Source of the DNA: Ga0077527 sp945862135
Lineage (GTDB): Bacteria > Pseudomonadota > Gammaproteobacteria > Burkholderiales > SG8-41
Direction of reading: 5' to 3'
Assembly (NCBI GenBank): GCA_964203275.1
Contig: CAXNMF010000016.1
Span: 42,313 to 106,312 of the forward strand
DNA: 64,000 nucleotides
The position numbers and the translations under genes were made by a program. This document shows, piece after piece, positions 41,230 to 50,906 of this stretch. Below the pieces are notes generated by a model, which was not told the DNA's origin, ran no database searches, and was given only the letters and a program-made list of their open reading frames with translations. Numbering within the stretch: position 1 is the stretch's first letter; each line of letters starts with the position of its first letter.

Positions 41230-42227
41230 ATGAAGAAGGTGATTCGAGGCGTTGACCTGTTGTGCGGGGTCATGCTGGGCAGTGCGCTGGTGCAGCCAGT
41301 CAGTGCGCAAACTCAGGCGCAAACCGCTAACTATCCGAACCGTCCGCTGCGCATGGTGATGCCCTTCCCGCCGGGCGGCCCGACCGACATCCTCGGCCGC
41401 CTGCTCGCACAACGGTTGACCGAATCGCTGGGGCAGAACGTGCTGGTCGACAACCGGCCGGGCGGTGGTGGCGCGATCGGCGGCAGCGTTGCTGCGAAGT
41501 CGCCGCCCGACGGTTACACGATGTTCCTTGGCGGCATCACCACACTGGCGACCGGCCCCTTCATTCACAAGAACCTGCCCTTCGATCCGCTGAAGGATTT
41601 TCAGACGGTGACGCAGGCGACCCTGCAGCCCTTGCTGTTGATGGTGCATCCATCACTGCCGGTGAAAAACGTCAAGGAATACATTGCGCTGGCGAAAAAG
41701 AACAAAGGCCAGATCAATTACGCGACTTCCGGACCTGCCGGTTCCGGGCATCTCGGCGGTGAACTGTTCAACTACATCACCCAGGCCGGCGTTGTGCACA
41801 TTCCGTACAAAGGCGCGCCGCCGGCGCTGCAGGATCTGGTCGCGGGGCAGGTGCAGTCGATGTTCGGCACCATGCTGGCCGCAGTCCCCGTCGTGCGCAA
41901 TGGCAAGATCCGCGCGGTCGCGATTACCGGTCCGAAACGGTCGGTTGCGTTGCCGGATGTGATGACTTTTGTGGAATCCGGGTTGCCGCGATCGACGCCA
42001 GTTCCTGGAACGGTATTCTGGTGCCGGCCGGTACGCCGCGGCCGATTGTTGATCGGCTTAACGTCGAGCTGGTGAAGATTTTGAAAGATCCGAAGGTGCT
42101 GGAGCGCCTGGTCAACGATGGACCGCTGGCGATCGGCAATACGCCCGAGGAGTTCACCGCCTTCATCAAGAGCGAGCAGGCGAAGTGGAGCAAGGTCATC
42201 AAGGCCGCCAATATCAGAATTGATTAA
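41230..42227 (+). pseudogene. Bug/TctC-family solute-binding protein, single frameshift
   Basis: Starts at the ATG at 41230 after GGAGGAG. It has a signal peptide (GVMLGSALVQPVSAQ), YPNRPLRMVMPFPPGGPTDI, VDNRPGGGGAIGGSVAAK, SPPDGYTMFLGG and VHIPYKGAPPALQDLVAG. After VMTFVESGLP at about 41990 the frame changes by one base, and the family sequence resumes as SSWNGILVPAGTPRPIVDRL, ending at 42227. The span is 998 bp, consistent with one missing base in an otherwise normal 332-residue gene. Sequencing error and real mutation are both possible. The rest is well preserved, so error is a fair guess. Confidence 0.85.
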
Positions 42228-42270
42228 GCAGCAGTTGAACAAGGGCAGAGCACAACATGAGCAACGAGCA

Positions 42271-44361
42271 ATGAGTGACGAGAAAAAACGTCTGGAACTG
42301 GGTAAGGCGCTGTTTTCACCGCGCACCGTGGCATTGGTCGGCGCATCTGCGGATGCGGCGAAACTGGCGTCGCGTCCGCAGCGTGTGCTGCGCAAGCATG
42401 GTTTCACAGGAACCATCATTCCGATCAATCCAGCCCGCAGCGAGATCAACGGCGACAAGGCCTACCCCGACATCCGTTCGGTGCCGCAGCAGATCGATCA
42501 TGCCTTCATCATGGTGCCGGCGAAGGCCGTGCCCGGCGTGATTGATGATTGCGCGGCGGCTGGCGTCAAGGCCGCCACCATTTTTTCCGCGGGCTTTGCC
42601 GAAACCGGCGAGGAAGGGCGTCTGATCCAGCAGCGCATGGTGGAAGCCGCGCGTGCGGCCGGTGTGCGGCTGATCGGACCCAACTGTCTGGGCATTGCCA
42701 ATGTCACCGGGAAGACTGTGCTTTCGGCCAATGCCGTGCTCGAAAGCCAGGTGCTGGTGCCGGGCAATCTGAGCCTGGTGTCGCAAAGCGGATCGATGAT
42801 GGGCGGCACGGTGTCGCGTGCGCAGGAGCGCGGGCTCGGCTTTTCGAAAATGGTTTCCGTGGGCAACGAATGTGACGTCGGCGTCGGTGAAATCGTTGAC
42901 TGCATGGTCGATGATCCGGATACGAAGTGCATCCTGCTGTTCCTTGAAGCCTTCCGCGACGCGCCGCGTCTGGGTGCCGCCGCGAGACGCGCCTATGAAC
43001 TCGGCAAACCGGTGATTGCGTTCAAACTGGGTCGTTCTGCCGTGGGTCGTGAGATTGCCACCACGCATACCGGCGCGATTGCCGGGGCGGATGATGTGGC
43101 GGAAGCTTTTTTCCGTGACCACGGCATCATCCGCGTGAAAACCTATGAGGCCCTGTTCGAGGCGCCGCAACTGGTGATGGGTTTCAAGCCGCCGAAGGGC
43201 AAGCGGGTGGCCGTGTTTACCGGCACCGGCGGTGCGGCGGCAATGGTGGTGGATCAACTGGGGCTGGCCGGCATCGAGGTGGTGCCGCCGCCGCCACAGA
43301 TTATCGATGAGCTGGCTGGCAAGGGCATTCACATCAATGACGCGCCACTGACGGACCTGCCGATGGGCCGCGCAGAAGGTGATGTATATCCGACCATCAT
43401 CCATGCGCTGGAACGCTCTGACCACTGCGATGTGATCATCGCGGTGCAGGGCTCCACCGCAACGCAGCGACCGGACTCGGTGCGCGAACGCATTCTCAAT
43501 GCCGGACGTGTGAACAAACCGCTGGCGAGTTTTCTCGGGCCGGCGGCGAACGAGGCGCTGGGCATCCTGCAGCGTGGCGGCGCGGCGGCATTCCGTACGC
43601 CGGAAGCCTGTGCCGATGCGGTGAGGGCCTATTGCGAATGGCGTGCACCGCTGCAACATCCCGTGGTGGACGCCGCGCAGGCCGCCAGTCTGAATGCGGC
43701 GCTGAAGACGGTCACAGCAGCGACGCTCAATGAGCGTACGGCAGCGCAGGTGCTGGGCGCGCTGGGCATTCCGTTTGCAGCATCACAGGCCGTTAAGAAC
43801 GGCAGCGAAGCGGTCAGCACCGGCTTCCCTGCGGTGGCGAAAATTCTTTCAACCGACATTCCACACAAGACAGAAGCCGGTGGTGTGGTGCTCGGCATTC
43901 AGAACGCCGCAGAGTTGAAGACCGCGGTGGATGACATGCTGACGCGCATCCGCGGTGCGTTGCCGCAGGCGAAGCTTGATGGCGTGCTGGTGCAGCGCAT
44001 GGAGCAGGGGATCGCGGAAGTGATCGTCGGTTTTCGTCGTGATCGTGACGCGGGGCCTGTGGTGATGGTGGGCGTCGGCGGCATCCTTGCTGAACTCGGT
44101 GGCGGGCACTCCGTGCGCCTCGCGCCTGTCAGCCTGGACACTGCCCGCGAGATGATTGATGAAGTAGCGGCATTTGCCGTGCTGCGCGGTTATCGCAACA
44201 AGCCGAAGGGCGATCTGGAAGCACTGGCGCGTGTGGTGCAGGCGATGTCGAATCTGGCCTGTGCGGCGAACGTCGAAGAAGCGGAAATCAATCCGCTGCT
44301 GGTCAAGACCGATGGCGTGGTGGCGGTGGATGCGCTGCTGAGCCTGACAAAGCAACAATAA
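42271..44361 (+). CDS. Acyl-CoA synthetase, NDP-forming (acetyl-CoA synthetase family)
   Basis: A 696-residue ADP/GDP-forming acyl-CoA synthetase with the CoA-binding domain first (RTVALVGASADAAKLASRP), succinyl-CoA-ligase-like domains (SLVSQSGSMMGGTVSRA, and TTHTGAIAGAD with the phosphorylated His), and the ATP-grasp part at the C-terminus (VAKILSTDIPHKTEAGGVVLG, PVVMVGVGGILAELGGG, AEINPLLVK). The fused beta-alpha type is common in acid catabolism. It would activate the acid brought in by the neighbouring Bug receptors for the acyl-CoA dehydrogenase. The ATG at 42271 is 43 bp after the Bug stop. Confidence 0.92.
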   Translation: MSDEKKRLELGKALFSPRTVALVGASADAAKLASRPQRVLRKHGFTGTIIPINPARSEINGDKAYPDIRSVPQQIDHAFIMVPAKAVPGVIDDCAAAGVKAATIFSAGFAETGEEGRLIQQRMVEAARAAGVRLIGPNCLGIANVTGKTVLSANAVLESQVLVPGNLSLVSQSGSMMGGTVSRAQERGLGFSKMVSVGNECDVGVGEIVDCMVDDPDTKCILLFLEAFRDAPRLGAAARRAYELGKPVIAFKLGRSAVGREIATTHTGAIAGADDVAEAFFRDHGIIRVKTYEALFEAPQLVMGFKPPKGKRVAVFTGTGGAAAMVVDQLGLAGIEVVPPPPQIIDELAGKGIHINDAPLTDLPMGRAEGDVYPTIIHALERSDHCDVIIAVQGSTATQRPDSVRERILNAGRVNKPLASFLGPAANEALGILQRGGAAAFRTPEACADAVRAYCEWRAPLQHPVVDAAQAASLNAALKTVTAATLNERTAAQVLGALGIPFAASQAVKNGSEAVSTGFPAVAKILSTDIPHKTEAGGVVLGIQNAAELKTAVDDMLTRIRGALPQAKLDGVLVQRMEQGIAEVIVGFRRDRDAGPVVMVGVGGILAELGGGHSVRLAPVSLDTAREMIDEVAAFAVLRGYRNKPKGDLEALARVVQAMSNLACAANVEEAEINPLLVKTDGVVAVDALLSLTKQQ

Positions 44362-44426
44362 CTGCGCAATAACTGTGCGATAGCGGTGAATCAACAGCCG
44401 TGAACGATCAGCGGCGAGGAGAAAAG

Positions 44427-45386
44427 ATGTACAAGATTCGTTTCATGGTGGCAGCACTCGGCGCTTGCTGGATCATGACGGCCGGCGCGGCGTCGAGCGA
44501 CTATCCATCCAAATCGGTGCGTTTCATTTCTCCGTTCTCGCCTGGCGGCGGCACTGATACGGTGGCCCGTGCACTGGCGCTGCGGCTGGGTGACGCGCTG
44601 GGACGTACGTTCATTGTTGATAACCGTCCGGGTGCGGAAGGCATCATCGGCACCGAACTCGGCGCCAAATCGCCGCCCGATGGCTACACGCTGCTGGTCG
44701 GCAATCTCGGCACGCTGGCGATCAACCCGAATCTGCGCAAGGTGCCCTATGACCCGTTGCGCGATTTCGCCCCTGTCGTGCAGACCACGGCATCATCGAC
44801 GGTGCTGGTGGTTCATCCTTCATTGCCGGTAAAGAATTTGCGGGAACTGGTGGCGCTGGCGAAAGCCAAGCCGCTGAATTACGGCGCCAGTTCTTCGGCG
44901 ACCTTTCTGCCGATGGAGCTGCTCAAGCAGATGGCGAAAATCGACATGACGCATATTCCGTACAAAGGGACCGGTCCTACACTGGCCGGTATTCTCAGTG
45001 GCGAAGTGCAGGTGATGTTCGGTGGTTCGATCAACACCACACCGCTGGTCAAGAGCGGCAAACTGCGCGCGCTGGCAGTGGCCGGTGATCGCCGTTCCAA
45101 GGCCTTGTCCGATGTACCCACCGTGGCTGAAGCGGGTTACCCGGGTTACGAGGCGAATAGCTGGAACGGCATTCTCGCCCCTGCAGGTACGCCGCGCGCC
45201 ATCGTGCTGCGCCTGAATCAGGAAATGCTCAAGATTCTCGGCACGCGGGAGATCATCGATTACATGGTTGCTGACGGCGCAGAGCCTGCGGGCAATACCC
45301 CGGATCACTTTGCAGCCTACATCCGCAGTGAACATGCGAAATGGGCGAAGGTGATTCGCGATGCCAAGATCGGCAAGTCCAATTAA
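44427..45386 (+). CDS. Bug/TctC-family periplasmic solute-binding protein
   Basis: A 319-residue receptor from the ATG at 44427, behind GAGGAGA. It has the signal segment FMVAALGACWIMTAGAASS, YPSKSVRFISPFSPGGGTDT, VDNRPGAEGIIGTELGAK, SPPDGYTLLVGN and MTHIPYKGTGPTLAGILSG. An alternative start at 44400 lies outside the signal peptide pattern. It follows the acyl-CoA synthetase and precedes MmgE/PrpD by 24 bp. Confidence 0.92.
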   Translation: MYKIRFMVAALGACWIMTAGAASSDYPSKSVRFISPFSPGGGTDTVARALALRLGDALGRTFIVDNRPGAEGIIGTELGAKSPPDGYTLLVGNLGTLAINPNLRKVPYDPLRDFAPVVQTTASSTVLVVHPSLPVKNLRELVALAKAKPLNYGASSSATFLPMELLKQMAKIDMTHIPYKGTGPTLAGILSGEVQVMFGGSINTTPLVKSGKLRALAVAGDRRSKALSDVPTVAEAGYPGYEANSWNGILAPAGTPRAIVLRLNQEMLKILGTREIIDYMVADGAEPAGNTPDHFAAYIRSEHAKWAKVIRDAKIGKSN

Positions 45387-45410
45387 ATTTATTATATTAA
45401 ATAAATACTT
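45384..45410. promoter_or_regulatory. AT-rich stretch before MmgE/PrpD, weak copy D
   Basis: Between the Bug stop and the ATG of MmgE/PrpD, a wholly AT-rich stretch reads on the minus strand as AAGTATTTATTTAATATAAT. This resembles the TATTTGATTTAATT motif but lacks the central G. It leaves no room for a normal ribosome-binding site before the ATG. Confidence 0.3.
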
Positions 45411-46805
45411 ATGAATCATCCTGCCAAAGACACCGGGGTTCCGGAAGCGGCACGCGACGCCAGCCGCAAGCTCGCGCGTTATGTTGCTGAACTGGATGCG
45501 CGCAAGATGCCGGATGCGGCCGTGCATGCCTTCCGCCGCGCGTTGCTCGACTATCTGACCTGTGCTGTCGCGGGTTCGGGTACTGACGCCGCGCGCATGG
45601 TGCTCGATTACCTGCAGTCCTGGGACAAGTCGGCCGAAGCCAGTGTGATCGGTACGCCGTTCCGGCTGGCCGCGCAGAACGCCGCATTCGTCAACGGCGC
45701 GGCGACGCATGGTCTGGATTTTGATGACGGCATGACGCGCGGTTCGGTGCATCCCGGCGGTTCGGTGTTTTCGGCACTGCTGGCGATGGCGGAAAAACTC
45801 GGTTCATCCGCTGAGGATTTGATTGCGGCCGGTGTCGCCGGTTATGACGTGACGCTGCGTATTGCTGCCGCGGTACATCCACACACCTCGCGTCGCGGCT
45901 TTCACAACACACCGACCGCCGGTGTATTCGGCGCGACGGCTGCTGCTGCGCGCTTGATGCGACTGGATGCTGCAACAACGCTTAACGCGCTCGGACTGGC
46001 CGGCAGTTTCTCCGGCGGGCTGCGCGCCTATCTGCAGGATGGCGCTGAAGTGAAGCGCATCCATCCCGGCAAGGCCGCGCGTGACGGCATCGTCTGTGCG
46101 GAGCTGGCCAAACGTGGTCTGACCGGTCCTGGTGAAGTGATCGAGGGGCGTTACGGATTCATTCAGGCCGCGGCCGGCGGCAACGCCGAATGGGCCTTGC
46201 TGACCGAAGCGCTGGGTGAACGCTTCGAAATCTGCAATGCCTATTTCAAACCTTATCCGGCCTGCCGCCATTTCCATGCTTCGCTGGATGCGGTGCGGAC
46301 CATCGGCCGGCGCACGCCGTTCAAGATCGAGGATGTCGCCAGCGTGCGCATCGGCATGTATGAAGCCGGTGCTGCGGGCCATGACCAGAAAACCGCTGAA
46401 AACCTGCTCGATGCGCAGATGAGTGCGCCCGTGACGACGGCGCTTGCGATGGCCTTCGGCAATGTGACGGTGCCGAGTTTCGACCGTGCGAATCTGGATC
46501 GCGCGGACATCCGCCGCCTGATTGATGTCACCGATGTGTATGTCGATGAAGAATGCGAGCGCATTTATCCGGGACGCCGCTCCGGTGTGGCGCGCATCGA
46601 GTTGCGCGACGGGCGTGTTCTGGAAGAGCGCGTGCTCGACCCGAAAGGCGAGGGCGAAAATCCGATGACCGATGACGATCTGTCGACGAAATTCTCGTCG
46701 AACTGCGCGCCGCTGCTAGGTGAAGCACGCACGGCCAAGCTGCTGCAACTGGTGATGGGCATCAAACCGGGCAGTGCGTTGGACGAGCTATACCGCTGGT
46801 CCTGA
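45411..46805 (+). CDS. MmgE/PrpD family protein
   Basis: A 464-residue paralogue of the gene at 9444, with ALLDYLTCAVAG, GAATHGLDFDDGMTRGSVHPG (the family's conserved D-D and a His), and PYPACRHFHASLDAV in place of PYSCCGSTH. It likely acts on a carboxylate connected with the neighbouring Bug receptors. It has no obvious ribosome-binding site because the upstream 24 bp are AT only. An internal start is possible but would remove family sequence. The reaction is unknown. Confidence 0.9.
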   Translation: MNHPAKDTGVPEAARDASRKLARYVAELDARKMPDAAVHAFRRALLDYLTCAVAGSGTDAARMVLDYLQSWDKSAEASVIGTPFRLAAQNAAFVNGAATHGLDFDDGMTRGSVHPGGSVFSALLAMAEKLGSSAEDLIAAGVAGYDVTLRIAAAVHPHTSRRGFHNTPTAGVFGATAAAARLMRLDAATTLNALGLAGSFSGGLRAYLQDGAEVKRIHPGKAARDGIVCAELAKRGLTGPGEVIEGRYGFIQAAAGGNAEWALLTEALGERFEICNAYFKPYPACRHFHASLDAVRTIGRRTPFKIEDVASVRIGMYEAGAAGHDQKTAENLLDAQMSAPVTTALAMAFGNVTVPSFDRANLDRADIRRLIDVTDVYVDEECERIYPGRRSGVARIELRDGRVLEERVLDPKGEGENPMTDDDLSTKFSSNCAPLLGEARTAKLLQLVMGIKPGSALDELYRWS

Positions 46806-46999
46806 TCCAGTAGTTCATGATCTGGGCGCCGGTGGGGCGTCTTTGTCCTGCTATATCAGACGCTGCAGGTGGCAGATGGTGCGTATTCGCCCATTATGTG
46901 GCCGTGCGCCGTTTCGCCGGGTGGACCGATGCGCTAAAATCAGCGTCCTGCACAGGTGTATTCCCGTGCTGATTCCCTGAATTCCTTTCCGGAGCATTC

Positions 47000-47749
47000 A
47001 TGAAGGTTCTAGTGACAGTCAAACGTGTCATCGACCCGTACGTGAAAGTGCGCGTCAAGTCGGATGGCACCGGCGTGGAGACCGCCAACGTCAAGATGGC
47101 GATGAATCCCTTTTGCGAGATCGCGGTCGAACAGGCGGTGCGCATGAAGGAAGCCGGCATCGTGACCGAAATCGTTGCGGTTTCAGTCGGCACGCAGCAG
47201 TCGCAGGAAACGCTGCGCACGGCGATGGCGATGGGCGCTGACCGCGGCATCCTCGTCGAGGTCGCCGGCGAAGTGCAGCCGCTTGCCGTAGCCAAGCTGG
47301 TCAAGGCGATTGTCGACAAGGAGCAGCCCAAGCTGGTGATCATGGGCAAGCAGGCGATTGATGACGATTCCAACCAGGCCGGCCAGATGACCGCGGCGCT
47401 GCTGGGCTGGCCGCAATCGGCTTTCACCTCGGCGATTGCCGTCAACGGTGACTCGGCTGACGTGACCCGCGAAATCGACGGCGGCCTCGAGAAGCTGACG
47501 ATCAAGCTGCCGGCGGTTGTGACCACGGATCTCCGATTGAACGAGCCGCGTTACGTCACGCTGCCGAACATCATGAAGGCGAAAAAGAAACCGCTGGAAG
47601 TGCTCAAGCCCGAAGCGCTGGGTGTTGATGTCACGCCGCGGCTGAAAACCGTCAAGGTCGAAGAGCCGGCCAAACGCAGCGCCGGCGTCAAGGTGGCGGA
47701 TGTGCAGGAGCTCGTTGCCAAACTCAAGAATGAAGCGAGGGTGATCTGA
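47000..47749 (+). CDS. etfB: Electron transfer flavoprotein beta subunit
   Basis: A 249-residue EtfB with VLVTVKRVIDPYVKVRVK at the start, NPFCEIAVEQAVRMKEAG, the AMP-binding-type region GKQAIDDDSNQAGQM, and LPAVVTTDLRLNEPRY. ETF accepts electrons from acyl-CoA dehydrogenases such as the two in this window and passes them to ETF-quinone oxidoreductase. AGGAGC-like purines precede the ATG. It overlaps etfA by one base (TGATG), which couples translation. About 194 bp separate it from MmgE/PrpD, so it may have its own promoter. Confidence 0.96.
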   Translation: MKVLVTVKRVIDPYVKVRVKSDGTGVETANVKMAMNPFCEIAVEQAVRMKEAGIVTEIVAVSVGTQQSQETLRTAMAMGADRGILVEVAGEVQPLAVAKLVKAIVDKEQPKLVIMGKQAIDDDSNQAGQMTAALLGWPQSAFTSAIAVNGDSADVTREIDGGLEKLTIKLPAVVTTDLRLNEPRYVTLPNIMKAKKKPLEVLKPEALGVDVTPRLKTVKVEEPAKRSAGVKVADVQELVAKLKNEARVI

Positions 47750-48687
47750 TGTCCGTACTCGTTATTGCCGAACACGACGGCAAACTGCTCAAGCCCGGCA
47801 CCACCAATACCGTTACCGCGGCTGCCAAAATCGGCGGCGACATTGTCGTGCTGGTGGCCGGTCATCAATGCGCCGATGCCGCGCAGGCCGCAGCGAAGAT
47901 CGCCGGCGTCAGCAAGGTGCTTCTCGCCGACTCACCGCTGTACGCCGGCGGTGCCGCTGAAAACCTCACCGCGCTGATCCAGACGGTTGCCGGGCAATAC
48001 AGCCACATCCTTGCCCCGGCCACCGGCTACGGCAAGAATTTCATGCCGCGCCTGTCCGCGCTGCTCGATGTCCAGCAGATTTCGGATATCAGCGCCGTGG
48101 TTTCGGCCGATACCTTTGTGCGGCCGATTTATGCCGGGAATGCGATGGCCACGGTGCAGTCCACCGACAAGATCAAGGTCATCACCGTCCGCGCCACCGG
48201 TTTTGATGCAGCGGGGGAAGTTGAAAATGCGGGCGGCAGCGCTGTGGTCGAAAACCTTGCTGCGGGTCCGGATACGGGTCTGGCGAAATTCAACGGTCAG
48301 GAACTGTCTAAATCCGATCGCCCGGAACTGACGGCGGCGCGCATCATCGTCTCCGGCGGTCGCGGCATGGGCAGCGGCGAGAATTTCAAGATTCTCGAAG
48401 CGCTGGCCGACAAGCTGGGTGCTGCAGTTGGTGCTTCGCGCGCGGCCGTGGATTCCGGTTACGTGCCGAACGACTATCAAGTCGGTCAGACCGGCAAGAT
48501 TGTTGCGCCGGAACTGTATATCGCTGTCGGTATTTCCGGCGCGATCCAGCATCTGGCTGGCATGAAGGACAGCAAGGTGATCATCGCCATCAACAAGGAT
48601 CCGGAAGCGCCGATCTTTGCGGTGGCCGATTACTGGCTGGTCGAGGATCTGTTCAAGGCTGTGCCGGAGCTGACGCAGCAACTCTGA
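47749..48687 (+). CDS. etfA: Electron transfer flavoprotein alpha subunit
   Basis: A 312-residue EtfA. The FAD-binding C-terminal domain has SGGRGMGSGENFKILEALAD, SRAAVDSGYVPNDYQVGQTG, APELYIAVGISGAIQHLAGM and VIIAINKDPEAPIFAVADY. It forms the alpha/beta heterodimer with EtfB. It ends in a strong terminator just before the second acyl-CoA dehydrogenase. Confidence 0.97.
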   Translation: MSVLVIAEHDGKLLKPGTTNTVTAAAKIGGDIVVLVAGHQCADAAQAAAKIAGVSKVLLADSPLYAGGAAENLTALIQTVAGQYSHILAPATGYGKNFMPRLSALLDVQQISDISAVVSADTFVRPIYAGNAMATVQSTDKIKVITVRATGFDAAGEVENAGGSAVVENLAAGPDTGLAKFNGQELSKSDRPELTAARIIVSGGRGMGSGENFKILEALADKLGAAVGASRAAVDSGYVPNDYQVGQTGKIVAPELYIAVGISGAIQHLAGMKDSKVIIAINKDPEAPIFAVADYWLVEDLFKAVPELTQQL

Positions 48688-48710
48688 GCGTCGGTCACAT
48701 GCGGTAACAT

Positions 48711-48742
48711 CAAAGGGCGCCTGTTTGGCGCCCTTTGTTTTT
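48711..48742 (+). terminator. Rho-independent terminator after etfA
   Basis: An 11-bp perfect stem CAAAGGGCGCC / GGCGCCCTTTG with loop TGTTT and a T run. It lies 24 bp after etfA and only about 14 bp before the next start, so that gene would depend on read-through or a promoter overlapping the terminator. Confidence 0.9.
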
Positions 48743-48755
48743 GTGGGAGATTCAC

Positions 48756-50546
48756 ATGTCGACTTATGTCGCACCGCTGAAGGACATGCAGTTTGCGATT
48801 GCCGAATTCGCCGGACTGGATTCGGTCGCCGCGTTGCCGGGCTGCGAAGAAGTGAGCGCCGATCTGGTTGAAGCCGTGCTGACCGAAGCCGGCAAATTTG
48901 CGCAGGGTGTGCTGGATCCGCTGAACCGCGTTGGCGACAAGCAGGGCGCGCAGTGGCGCGACGGCGTGGTCACCGCACCTGACGGGTTCAAGGAGGCTTA
49001 TCAGCAGTTCGCCGAGGCGGGCTGGAACGGACTGGGGGGCGCTACGCAATACGGCGGACAGGGCCTGCCGCATATCATCGCAATGCCGCTGCAGGAAATG
49101 TGGAACAGCGCCAACATGGCGTTCTGCCTGTGTCCGATGCTGACCACAGGCGTGCAGGAGGCGCTGCTGCATCACGGTTCCCAGGCGCTGCTCGATACTT
49201 ATATGTCCAGGCTGGTTTCGGGCGAGTGGACCGGCACGATGAACCTGACCGAACCGCAGGCGGGCTCCGACCTGTCAGCCGTGCGCGCGCAGGCGATACC
49301 GGAAGGCGATCATTACCGCATCCGCGGCACCAAGATCTTCATCACTTGGGGCGAGCACGACATGGCGGCGAACATCGTGCATCTGGTGCTCTCGCGCCTG
49401 CCCGATGCACCCGAGGGTGTGAAGGGCATTTCGCTGTTCGTGGTGCCCAAGTTCATGGTCAATGGCGACGGCAGCACCGGTGCGCGCAATGACATTCGCT
49501 GCGTGTCGATTGAACACAAGATGGGCATCCACGGTAGTCCGACCTGTGTGCTGGCCTATGGTGATGGTCCGGGTGCTGTGGGATATCTGGTGGGCGAGCC
49601 GCATCGCGGCCTTGAATACATGTTCACGATGATGAACCATGCCCGCCTCGGCGTCGGCATGGAAGGCATCGCCATTGCCGAGCGCGCCTATCAGCATGCA
49701 CTGGAATATGCGAGGACGCGGGTGCAGGGAAGGGCCATCGGTCAGCGCAGCGGCGACCGCGTCACCATCATTCATCATCCGGATGTGCGGCGCATGCTGA
49801 TGACCATGAAGGCGCAGACCGAAGCCATGCGTGCACTGGGTTATTACGCAGCCGGTGAGCTTGACCGTTCCAAACACCATCCGGATATACAGCAGCGGGC
49901 GCAGCACCAGGCGCGGCTGGACCTGCTGACACCGGTGGTCAAGGGATGGTGCACGGAAGTCGCGGTGGAGATTGCATCGACCGGCGTGCAGGTTCATGGC
50001 GGCATGGGTTTCATCGAGGAGACCGGTGCTGCGCAGTATCTGCGCGATGCGCGGATCTCGACCATTTATGAAGGCACCACCGGAATCCAGGCCAATGATC
50101 TGATCGGGCGCAAGGTCGGCGCAGAGAAGGGCGCAACGGCGCTGGCGCTGATCGCGGAGATGCGCACACTGGATGCGGGCCTTGCTGCGGCAGGTGATTC
50201 TTTTGCGGCCATGCGTGTGGTTTATGTGCAGGGTGTCAATGCACTGGAGTCGGCCACGCAGTGGCTGGTGGATCATTACCGTCAGCATCCCGAGGCTGCG
50301 GCGGCGGTTGCAGTGCCCTACCTTAAACTGTTCGGTACGGTCGCCGGCGGTTGGCTGATGGCGCGTGCGGCGCTGGTGTCGCGCGAACGCCTTGCGGCTG
50401 CGGACGCTGACCGCGAATTCCTCGAAGCCAAGCTGGCCACTGCGCGGTTCTATCTGGAGCATCTGCTGCCGCAGGCTTCGGCACTGTCGCAGACGGTGAC
50501 GACCGGTGCGGCCAGTACGCTGGCGCTGGATCCGGCGGCGTTTTGA
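48756..50546 (+). CDS. Acyl-CoA dehydrogenase, long form (DmdC/FadE-like)
   Basis: A 596-residue acyl-CoA dehydrogenase of the long type, with an extra C-terminal domain of about 150 residues. It shows QLMTEP-type sequence GTMNLTEPQAGSDLSAVRAQ, RIRGTKIFITWGEHDMAAN, MGIHGSPTCVLAYGD, VQVHGGMGFIEETGAAQYLRD and ISTIYEGTTGIQANDLIGRK. Such proteins include 3-methylmercaptopropionyl-CoA dehydrogenase and long-chain FadE types. The likely electron acceptor is the adjacent EtfBA. A GGGAG site precedes the ATG at 48756. The substrate is unknown. Confidence 0.94.
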   Translation: MSTYVAPLKDMQFAIAEFAGLDSVAALPGCEEVSADLVEAVLTEAGKFAQGVLDPLNRVGDKQGAQWRDGVVTAPDGFKEAYQQFAEAGWNGLGGATQYGGQGLPHIIAMPLQEMWNSANMAFCLCPMLTTGVQEALLHHGSQALLDTYMSRLVSGEWTGTMNLTEPQAGSDLSAVRAQAIPEGDHYRIRGTKIFITWGEHDMAANIVHLVLSRLPDAPEGVKGISLFVVPKFMVNGDGSTGARNDIRCVSIEHKMGIHGSPTCVLAYGDGPGAVGYLVGEPHRGLEYMFTMMNHARLGVGMEGIAIAERAYQHALEYARTRVQGRAIGQRSGDRVTIIHHPDVRRMLMTMKAQTEAMRALGYYAAGELDRSKHHPDIQQRAQHQARLDLLTPVVKGWCTEVAVEIASTGVQVHGGMGFIEETGAAQYLRDARISTIYEGTTGIQANDLIGRKVGAEKGATALALIAEMRTLDAGLAAAGDSFAAMRVVYVQGVNALESATQWLVDHYRQHPEAAAAVAVPYLKLFGTVAGGWLMARAALVSRERLAAADADREFLEAKLATARFYLEHLLPQASALSQTVTTGAASTLALDPAAF

Positions 50547-50556
50547 GGGCGATGCC

Positions 50557-50853
50557 ATGTTGATCCGCGTGTTGCTGCTGGTGATGGCGACTGTTGTCGT
50601 TGTCCCGGCGCACGCGGAATTGACTTGTGAGCAGCTGGTGGGCAGCGCGCAGGCAGCCATTGCCTTGCGCGACCAGGGGGCGCCGCTCAGTCGTGTGCTG
50701 GCGGAGACCGAAAAGCCTGAGATGCGCCAGCGATTCGCGCCGGACGAGTTGGGCATGATCCGTCAGGCGATCCGCCTGACCTTCACAGGAGAGGTATCCG
50801 TTTACGAACTGGCAGATACCTGTAACGAAACCCGGGGCGGCAAAAAGCGCTGA
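50557..50853 (+). CDS. Small exported protein with two Cys
   Basis: A 98-residue protein starting at the ATG at 50557, 11 bp after the acyl-CoA dehydrogenase stop. A signal peptide (MLIRVLLLVMATVVVVPAHA, cleavage near AHA-E) is followed by a short helical domain with one Cys near each end (LTCEQLVG and ADTCNETRG), which could form a disulfide. It lies 54 bp before the first of the six exported methyltransferases, on the same strand, so it may be an accessory of that array. No family is recognised. Confidence 0.7.
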   Translation: MLIRVLLLVMATVVVVPAHAELTCEQLVGSAQAAIALRDQGAPLSRVLAETEKPEMRQRFAPDELGMIRQAIRLTFTGEVSVYELADTCNETRGGKKR

Positions 50854-50906
50854 ATGCGTTATATTGACGCGCGTTTTTCGCGATGCATTTACAGGAGAGG
50901 GCGGAC

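Noticed and set aside
39872..41230. Long N-terminal extension of the IclR frame
   Set aside because: The frame is open for about 450 more codons, but this part is antisense to the acyl-CoA dehydrogenase. The helix-turn-helix starts about 25 residues after the ATG at 39871.
49275..50756. 493-codon open frame on the minus strand
   Set aside because: It is antisense to the long acyl-CoA dehydrogenase and has no family marks.
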